The position numbers were made by a program, and so were the translations under genes. From NCBI GenBank assembly GCA_029248845.1, contig JAQWIO010000074.1:1-11792 (forward strand): a DNA stretch of 11,792 bases, written 5' to 3'. This document shows positions 6,675-11,792 of the stretch, piece by piece. This DNA is from Polaribacter sp. (GTDB lineage: Bacteria; Bacteroidota; Bacteroidia; Flavobacteriales; Flavobacteriaceae). The notes below the pieces were generated by a model. It was not told where the DNA came from. It ran no database searches and was given only the letters and a program-made list of their open reading frames with translations. The stretch's first letter is position 1, and each line of letters begins with the position of its first letter.

Positions 6675-7742
6675 TTATAGAGTATCTATGTTATTTAAAT
6701 CTGTAAAAGCTTGTTTTAAACGTTCTTTAAAAGTTACCTCACCTTCACGTAACCATTTTCTTGGGTCATAGTGTTTCTTGTTAGGTTGTTCAGAGCCATC
6801 AGGATTTCCAATTTGAGTTGCTAAGTATGCAGAATTTCCTTGCATATAATCTCTAATTCCTTCAGTAAAGGCAAATTGTAAATCAGTATCAATATTCATT
6901 TTAATAACACCATATCCAATTGCTTCTCTAATTTCTTCAACCGAAGAACCAGATCCTCCGTGAAAAACAAAATCAATATGATTTTCTGAAACACCATATT
7001 TTTTAGTAATAAACTCTTGAGAGTTTTTTAAGATTTTTGGAGTTAATTTTACGTTTCCAGGCTTATAAACACCATGAACATTTCCAAAAGCTGCTGCAAT
7101 CGTAAATTGAGGTGAAACTTTTAATAATTCTTCGTAAGCGTAGGCAACTTCTTCTGGTTGGGTGTATAATTTAGAAACATCAACATCAGAGTTGTCAACA
7201 CCATCTTCTTCACCACCGGTAATTCCAAGTTCAATTTCTAAAGTCATACCCATTTTACTCATTCTTGCTAAATAAGTTTTACAAATTTCGATGTTTTCTT
7301 CCAGAGGTTCCTCAGATAAATCAATCATGTGAGAACTGTATAAAGATTTCCCTGTTTCTTCAAAGTGTTTTTCACTAGCGTCTAAGAGACCATCAATCCA
7401 AGGTAATAATTTCTTCGCAGCATGGTCTGTATGCAAAATAACAGGGACCCCATAAGCAACTGATAGTTCATGAATATGTTTAGCACCAGCAATAGCACCA
7501 GCAATAGCAGCTTTTTCACCGTCATTTGACAACCCTTTTCCTGCATTAAATTGCGCACCACCATTTGAAAATTGAATAATTACTGGAGCATTTAAATCTC
7601 TTGCAGTTTCTAAAACACCATTGATTGTGTTAGATCCAACAACGTTTACTGCGGGTAAAGCAAATCCTTTTTCTTTGGCAAGATTAAAAATTTCTTGAAC
7701 TTCTTTTCCAGTTGCTACACCTGGTTTTATATTATGACTCAT
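6675..7742 (-). CDS. fbaA: Class II fructose-bisphosphate aldolase
   Basis: This zinc-dependent aldolase reversibly cleaves fructose 1,6-bisphosphate to dihydroxyacetone phosphate and glyceraldehyde 3-phosphate in glycolysis and gluconeogenesis. The 355 residues closely resemble the E. coli-type (class IIA) enzyme: HTDH at 104-107 supplies the catalytic Asp (D106) and a zinc His (H107); EIELGITGGEEDGVDN starts at 169 and provides the acidic metal ligand region; NVHGVYKPGN at 221-230 holds zinc ligand H223; HGGSGS at 261-266 supplies H261; and NIDTD at 283-287 is the phosphate-binding segment. All key residues are present. A good TTG-N18-TACTTTTG promoter lies just upstream and a strong terminator just downstream, so it is a single-gene unit with a short leader. 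Confidence 0.97.
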   Translation of the reverse strand: MSHNIKPGVATGKEVQEIFNLAKEKGFALPAVNVVGSNTINGVLETARDLNAPVIIQFSNGGAQFNAGKGLSNDGEKAAIAGAIAGAKHIHELSVAYGVPVILHTDHAAKKLLPWIDGLLDASEKHFEETGKSLYSSHMIDLSEEPLEENIEICKTYLARMSKMGMTLEIELGITGGEEDGVDNSDVDVSKLYTQPEEVAYAYEELLKVSPQFTIAAAFGNVHGVYKPGNVKLTPKILKNSQEFITKKYGVSENHIDFVFHGGSGSSVEEIREAIGYGVIKMNIDTDLQFAFTEGIRDYMQGNSAYLATQIGNPDGSEQPNKKHYDPRKWLREGEVTFKERLKQAFTDLNNIDTL

Positions 7743-7773
7743 ATTTTTTTTATTAAATCTTTTAATTATGTTC

Positions 7774-7802
7774 CAAAAGTACTAAAAATAGAGATTAAGC
7801 AA
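7774..7802 (-). promoter_or_regulatory. fbaA promoter, TTG-N18-TACTTTTG
   Basis: On the minus strand TTG (7802-7800) is followed after 18 bp by TACTTTTG (7781-7774), a full match to the Bacteroidota -33/-7 consensus. It predicts a start of transcription about 25 nt before the fbaA ATG. This is the best promoter in the window. Confidence 0.7.
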
Positions 7803-7810
7803 TTCATAAA

Positions 7811-7826
7811 ATAACGAAAACGTTAT
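7811..7826. promoter_or_regulatory. Palindrome ATAACG-AAAA-CGTTAT upstream of fbaA
   Basis: A perfect 6-bp inverted repeat with a 4-base centre lies 9 bp upstream of the fbaA -33 element and 14 bp past the tamL stop. It could be a regulator binding site acting on fbaA, or a weak tamL terminator, since the minus strand continues TTTAT. The stem is short and the T tract poor, so neither role is established. Confidence 0.35.
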
Positions 7827-7839
7827 AGGTTTTTCTATT

Positions 7840-10344
7840 TTAGAATGGGTAGTTAATTCCAATGTTATAAACAGCATTATTAAAGTTGTAATTTTTAAGC
7901 CATCGACTACCCATTAAATAAGGTTCATATGTTTTAAAGCCAACATCAAAACGTAAAATTAAAAAACTAAAGTCAAACCTTGCTCCAAAACCCGAGCCTA
8001 TAGCAATATCTTTTAGGGAAGATAAATTATTAAACTTTGCATTTTGATCAACAAAACTTGAACCTGTAATGTCCCAAATATTACCAGCATCTATAAACAA
8101 AGCTCCTTTTAGTTTATTGAATACAGGGAATCTGTATTCTACACTTGAAAGGATTTTTAGACTTCCAACATTAAATTCTAATCCTGTATTTCTACTTCCA
8201 GGACCTAATTCATAGGTTTGCCATGCTCTAATGTCATTAGAACCTCCGGCAAAGTAACTTTTTGTGAAAGGAATAGCTGAATTATCATAGGGAATTATCG
8301 CTCCTAAAAAAGTTCTAAACCCTAAGACAGAATTTGCGCCTACATTCCAAAATTGTTTGTATTCAATATCTGTTTTAAAATATTGTGCTAATGGAATTTT
8401 TGCAAATGTTTTTTTGCCATTTATATTTTTTGAGATTAAACCTAAAATATTACCAGAATTGGCAATTCTTGTCTTAAAAAAGGAAAAATTATTATCATTA
8501 AATTTCTCTTGACTGTTATGAGTAAAAGAGTAAGCGAGAACAGGAATCAAGAAATCAGAGGTAATTATATTGTATCGATTTAGAATGTTTAATGTGGTAT
8601 TGTATTCTTCTATATTAGTCCTTTTAAAATTCGCATCAAGAGAAACCTTTCTCATGAAATTAATTGCTTCAGAAACTTGATTTTCGATATTACTTGAGAG
8701 AGGAAAGTTTGGATTTGTAGTAATGTTGTTTGCAATATCATAAACTTTAGCAACATTATCTAGATTAGAAAATTCAGAACTATAAATATTAAAATAACTA
8801 TTAATATTTAAGTTTTGAATATATTGCGTGTTAAAGACTTCTAGTTGAATTGTCTTTTTCGGATTAAATTGCCACTTATAATCAGATAAGAAAGTAAATG
8901 CTTGTCTGTCTAATCCTATGTTTTTTTGAAAACTAGAACCAATTGAAAATAATGTTCTAGGAGACATTTTTTTTGGAACTAATTTACTAAGACCAAAGGG
9001 TGCTATAAGTCTAGGTATTTCAAGAGAAGCGTCTGTTCCAATTTCCCAACCAGGGCCATTATTAGAATTAAAATAGGACCCTAAAAAAGAAATTTTTAAT
9101 AATTCTGCACCTCTAAAAGCATTTCTGTTAGTTATTGAAAATTTAGCAGAAGAACCAATATTCCTAATATTAGAGTGCGTTATTTCAGTTTCTAATCCGA
9201 GTGTATACTTTTCTATAGGTGCTAAAAAAATATCCATTTTTAAATTGTTGTCAGTTCCAGGAATTGAACTAAATTTTATATTGGTAGATTTAAAATTTTT
9301 TAAAGACTTTAAGTGATTTCTTGTTAATTTTCTCAGTGTATCCTTATAAATTTCATTTGGTTTCAAAAAAATAGAATTTGATAAATATTTAGGATTGTAT
9401 TTAATTTTTTTATGAGCTAAAAAATTTATTCCTTCATATGTTATAGTATCCAATAGAGGGTCTCCTTTTTTGATGAATGAGTAGTCAGTGATAACATTTA
9501 CTTCAGATATTTTTTGAACTTTAAAAGGGGTATTTACATAACCCTCTTGTTTTTCTACAAGTCTATTTCCAGAGATTAAAAAATCTACATTTGTTTTGTA
9601 GTCTGTTCTTGAGGAGTCTATATAAAAACCTAAAGCAGATTCTGAAAATTCATAAATACCATTATTTTTAAACAATTTTATAACCCTACTAGCCTCATTT
9701 CTAAATATTTTATCATTGTATTGTTTCCCTTGTTTGAGTAAAGAAGAGCTCTCTGAATTCCTATAAATAGAATCTAATACAGTAGATTCTATTTTGATAT
9801 TTATGGTGTCTAAAATAGTTGGTTTTCCTTTGTTTATATGGTATTCTAAAGTTGCTTTTTTATTGTTAAACAAATTTATTACGGTATCTACTTTAGACTT
9901 GAAATACCCCTGAGTTTTGTAATATGCTCGAAGGTTTTCTGCAGTTTTTTTAGCTTTTTTCTTATTTATAATTTCAGGTCCTTGATAATTTAAAAACCAA
10001 TTATTTAATTGAATAGAAGAGTTGGCATACCCAATACTTTGTTTCTCAGAAAAAACTTTTTTGATGAAATTATAAGATTGAGGATTTTTTTTTCTCCATT
10101 CAGAGGGTGTTTTTGGTTTTTTACGATTTCCAATATTATGAAAATACAAAGCAAGAGGTAGATTTAAAAACCTTGGATTCGGTTTTTGTAGAATATATTT
10201 TTGAAGATCACTTCTTTTATTTTCAACATTATCAATGAAAATATAATTTCGCGTAAGCATATGCTCATCTTCAGCAACATGTTTTGTAGAATTACATGAA
10301 AAGAAAATGAAGACCAATAAAAAAGAAAACGAAAGTTTTTTCAT
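7840..10344 (-). CDS. tamL: Translocation and assembly module lipoprotein TamL (TamA/BamA superfamily)
   Basis: A BamA/TamA-type (Omp85) outer-membrane protein of 834 residues in the lipid-anchored form found in Bacteroidota. It begins with a lipoprotein signal peptide and lipobox FFSC (C17), not a plain signal peptide. Residues about 30-370 are the POTRA-type periplasmic region; about 380-834 form the beta-barrel, with the Omp85 loop-6 type motif GGSNDIRAW at 700-708 (the Arg corresponds to that of the VRGF/Y motif) and a last strand ending in Phe (VYNIGINYPF). Members work with TamB in outer-membrane protein or lipid assembly; no tamB is in this window. The gene diverges from the RNA methyltransferase, with 68 bp between starts, and carries a TAnnTTTG box just upstream. 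Family assignment is firm; exact cargo is unknown. Confidence 0.9.
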   Translation of the reverse strand: MKKLSFSFLLVFIFFSCNSTKHVAEDEHMLTRNYIFIDNVENKRSDLQKYILQKPNPRFLNLPLALYFHNIGNRKKPKTPSEWRKKNPQSYNFIKKVFSEKQSIGYANSSIQLNNWFLNYQGPEIINKKKAKKTAENLRAYYKTQGYFKSKVDTVINLFNNKKATLEYHINKGKPTILDTINIKIESTVLDSIYRNSESSSLLKQGKQYNDKIFRNEASRVIKLFKNNGIYEFSESALGFYIDSSRTDYKTNVDFLISGNRLVEKQEGYVNTPFKVQKISEVNVITDYSFIKKGDPLLDTITYEGINFLAHKKIKYNPKYLSNSIFLKPNEIYKDTLRKLTRNHLKSLKNFKSTNIKFSSIPGTDNNLKMDIFLAPIEKYTLGLETEITHSNIRNIGSSAKFSITNRNAFRGAELLKISFLGSYFNSNNGPGWEIGTDASLEIPRLIAPFGLSKLVPKKMSPRTLFSIGSSFQKNIGLDRQAFTFLSDYKWQFNPKKTIQLEVFNTQYIQNLNINSYFNIYSSEFSNLDNVAKVYDIANNITTNPNFPLSSNIENQVSEAINFMRKVSLDANFKRTNIEEYNTTLNILNRYNIITSDFLIPVLAYSFTHNSQEKFNDNNFSFFKTRIANSGNILGLISKNINGKKTFAKIPLAQYFKTDIEYKQFWNVGANSVLGFRTFLGAIIPYDNSAIPFTKSYFAGGSNDIRAWQTYELGPGSRNTGLEFNVGSLKILSSVEYRFPVFNKLKGALFIDAGNIWDITGSSFVDQNAKFNNLSSLKDIAIGSGFGARFDFSFLILRFDVGFKTYEPYLMGSRWLKNYNFNNAVYNIGINYPF

Positions 10345-10366
10345 TACTTTAGCAAGCTATCAAAAT

Positions 10367-10374
10367 CAAAAATA
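10367..10374 (-). promoter_or_regulatory. Putative tamL promoter, -7 box TATTTTTG
   Basis: TATTTTTG on the minus strand matches TAnnTTTG exactly, 22 bp before the tamL ATG, implying a leader of about 15 nt. No TTG is seen at the normal -33 spacing. Confidence 0.5.
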
Positions 10375-10388
10375 GTATTTTTAGCCGG

Positions 10389-10396
10389 TATATTTC
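10389..10396 (+). promoter_or_regulatory. Weak promoter candidate for the RNA methyltransferase gene, TATATTTC
   Basis: TATATTTC matches seven of eight positions counting n as free, and ends 16 bp before the methyltransferase ATG. The divergent 68-bp gap must hold any local promoter for this gene, and this is the best candidate. No -33 match is seen. Confidence 0.3.
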
Positions 10397-10412
10397 TATT
10401 TACAATCAATTA

Positions 10413-11147
10413 ATGAGTATCTCAAAAAATCAGTTTAAATTAATAACAAGTTTATCCCAAAAAAAGTATAGGCATAAACATAAATTATTCATAGCAGAAG
10501 GGGTAAAGGTAGTCAAAGAGTTTCTAAATTCATCATTTGAGGTCGAAACTCTTTTTTGTACGGATGCTTTTTATTCTGATTTTTCTAATCACAAAATAAT
10601 TCGAATTTCAGAAAGTGATTTACAAAAAATTAGTAATTTAAAAACATCCAATAATGTTTTAGGACTTTTTAAAATTCCAGATGAAAAACCACTTCAAAAA
10701 AATGGAATTACAATTGCTTTAGATGCTGTAAATGATCCAGGAAATCTAGGAACAATTATTCGTTTATGTGATTGGTTTGGTGCCTCTCAATTAGTTTGTT
10801 CTAAAGATACTGTAGACTGTTACAACCAAAAAGTGGTTCAAGCAAGTATGGGTTCTTTGACGAGAGTTTCTGTTATTTATACAGATTTAGAAATTTATTT
10901 AAATGATTCAACTTTACCAACTTTTATTGCCGATATGGATGGTAAAAACGTTTATAAAACAGAACTTCCAAAAGAAGGGATTCTAATTATGGGAAATGAA
11001 GCAAATGGAGTCTCTAATGAAATTAAAAACCTGATAAATAATAAAATTTCAATCCCAAGATTTGGCGAAACTCAAAAAACTGAAAGTTTAAATGTTGCGA
11101 CGGCAACCGCTATTTTACTCAGTGAATTTATGAGAAATATTTCGTAA
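10413..11147 (+). CDS. SpoU/TrmH-family (RlmB-like) RNA 2'-O-methyltransferase
   Basis: SPOUT-class enzymes methylate the 2'-OH of a tRNA or rRNA nucleotide using S-adenosylmethionine bound in a trefoil knot. The 244 residues have a short N-terminal substrate-binding domain (IAEGVKVVKEFL near 27-38, the usual first block) and a C-terminal catalytic domain with the three family motifs: motif 1 DAVNDPGNLGTIIRLCDWFG at 104-123 (N111 and R117), motif 2 IMGNEANGVS at 192-201, and motif 3 IPRFGETQKTESLNVATA at 214-231. All catalytic and cofactor-binding positions appear intact. The target nucleotide cannot be told from sequence, so I give no symbol; RlmB and TrmH are the nearest named types. It diverges from tamL and converges with the PorT-like gene, 32 bp apart. 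Confidence 0.93.
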   Translation: MSISKNQFKLITSLSQKKYRHKHKLFIAEGVKVVKEFLNSSFEVETLFCTDAFYSDFSNHKIIRISESDLQKISNLKTSNNVLGLFKIPDEKPLQKNGITIALDAVNDPGNLGTIIRLCDWFGASQLVCSKDTVDCYNQKVVQASMGSLTRVSVIYTDLEIYLNDSTLPTFIADMDGKNVYKTELPKEGILIMGNEANGVSNEIKNLINNKISIPRFGETQKTESLNVATATAILLSEFMRNIS

Positions 11148-11179
11148 TCATTTTTAATTAGGCATTATGTAGCCAAAGC

Positions 11180-11792
11180 TTATTCAAAAGCCAAAGTCAA
11201 AAATACACCTCGAGTTCCCATGAAGTTTACTGGAGCAGTCCATTTACTTTCTGGGTCTTTGTCATATTTTAGCTCATTGTTTTTCGCGAAAATTCCTCGA
11301 ATAGAAGGAGAAAACTTAAAGAAGTATAAATAAACATCTATTCCGAAACCAAACTCGTACATAAAATTACTTGTTTTCATTCTGAATTGTCCAGAGGAGT
11401 TGTCATCCTGATTCGCTTCATTACTTGTAAAATTATGATTATAAGAAACACCAGCCAATACATAGGGACGAATATTTTTGTATCGATCTGTACTAAATTT
11501 AAACAATAAAGGAACATGTAAAAATGTAGAACTAACCTCTCTAACACGATCCTTTTCAAGTGCAATGTGATTAAAATAAACTTTCTTAGTATTGGTCATT
11601 AAACCAGGCTCTAAACGTAAGTTTAAATTTTTGTGTAGTCGTAAATCTGCTATTATACCAACATTAAACCCGGAAGTTGGAACTACTGTAATATTTGCAT
11701 TTGGAACTGAAGCAATATCTTTTAAACTAATTTTAAAATCATTTTTATTTAAACCTAAGTAAAAACCATAGTGTATTTTCTTTTTATCAAAA
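11180..11792 (-). CDS. porT: PorT-like outer-membrane beta-barrel protein (T9SS), 5' end outside window
   Basis: The reading frame stays open from the right edge (first full codon 11791-11789) to the stop at 11180-11182, giving about 203 residues; the N-terminus and any signal peptide lie beyond the window. An internal ATG at 11599 is not the start, since clear beta-barrel sequence precedes it (GFYLGLN, SGFNVGIIADLRLHKNLNLR). The alternating hydrophobic strands, the FLHVPLLFKF block, RPYVLAGVSY, and the final strand GVFLTLAFE fit the PorT family of small eight-strand barrels. PorT (SprT in Flavobacterium) is a type IX secretion component needed for secretion of adhesins and proteases. Placement beside an RNA methyltransferase and TamL agrees with flavobacterial genomes as I recall. 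It could instead be a generic PorT-family barrel without a secretion role. Confidence 0.8.
   Translation of the reverse strand, partial: FDKKKIHYGFYLGLNKNDFKISLKDIASVPNANITVVPTSGFNVGIIADLRLHKNLNLRLEPGLMTNTKKVYFNHIALEKDRVREVSSTFLHVPLLFKFSTDRYKNIRPYVLAGVSYNHNFTSNEANQDDNSSGQFRMKTSNFMYEFGFGIDVYLYFFKFSPSIRGIFAKNNELKYDKDPESKWTAPVNFMGTRGVFLTLAFE

Noticed and set aside
7382..7564. Minus-strand open frame in another phase of fbaA
   Set aside because: Shadow of the aldolase coding sequence, with no independent start signal or domain.
11148..11179. Possible terminator between the methyltransferase and the PorT-like gene
   Set aside because: Only a GGC/GCC triplet pairs, with no extended stem or T tract.
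11377..11565. Second minus-strand frame within the PorT-like gene
   Set aside because: Overlaps the better frame, which has beta-barrel character and stays open to the window edge.

Overview
The window is AT-rich, with short intergenic gaps, no Shine-Dalgarno-like sites and several exact TAnnTTTG promoter elements. Together with the gene set (gldB, gldC, a PorT-like T9SS protein, a lipoprotein TamA homologue, and a folK/deoxynucleoside kinase fusion) this points to a marine-type member of the Flavobacteriaceae (Bacteroidota), for example near Polaribacter or Tenacibaculum. The protein sequences look like chromosomal core genes. I see no phage, transposon, CRISPR, toxin-antitoxin, rRNA or tRNA signal.

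Layout. Positions 1-649 hold a near-perfect inverted repeat: 268-bp arms, 10 mismatches, no gaps, 113-bp spacer. The right arm is the 5' part of gldB. The left arm is a second, slightly diverged copy of the same gldB segment in reverse. The junction removes the normal start of gldB, leaving a lipoprotein that begins just before its lipobox. gldB is followed by gldC with a one-base stop/start overlap. Facing them is a fused HPPK (FolK)-deoxynucleoside kinase. Upstream of it on the minus strand lie, in order of transcription, tamL, fbaA, accD, rpsO and pnp. accD, fbaA, pnp and rpsO are each followed by a recognisable hairpin terminator, and tamL, fbaA, accD and rpsO have TAnnTTTG boxes, so most look like single-gene units; rpsO-pnp is the widely conserved pair. 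Divergent from tamL is a SpoU/TrmH-type RNA methyltransferase, and convergent with it is a PorT-like outer-membrane protein cut by the right window edge.

How the genes relate. GldB, GldC and PorT belong to the gliding motility/type IX secretion machinery of Bacteroidota; TamL is an outer-membrane assembly lipoprotein. The others are housekeeping: folate and deoxynucleotide salvage (FolK-dNK), RNA decay (PNPase), ribosome (S15), fatty acid synthesis (AccD), glycolysis/gluconeogenesis (FbaA) and RNA modification.

The most notable items are the gldB inverted duplication, best explained as a chimeric join of two strain alleles or a contig-end fold-back; an AccD lacking all four zinc-ribbon cysteines; the HPPK-dNK fusion with a non-standard DRS motif; and a hairpin at the expected 5' end of the rpsO leader. 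I do not find convincing evidence of an undescribed multi-gene system.
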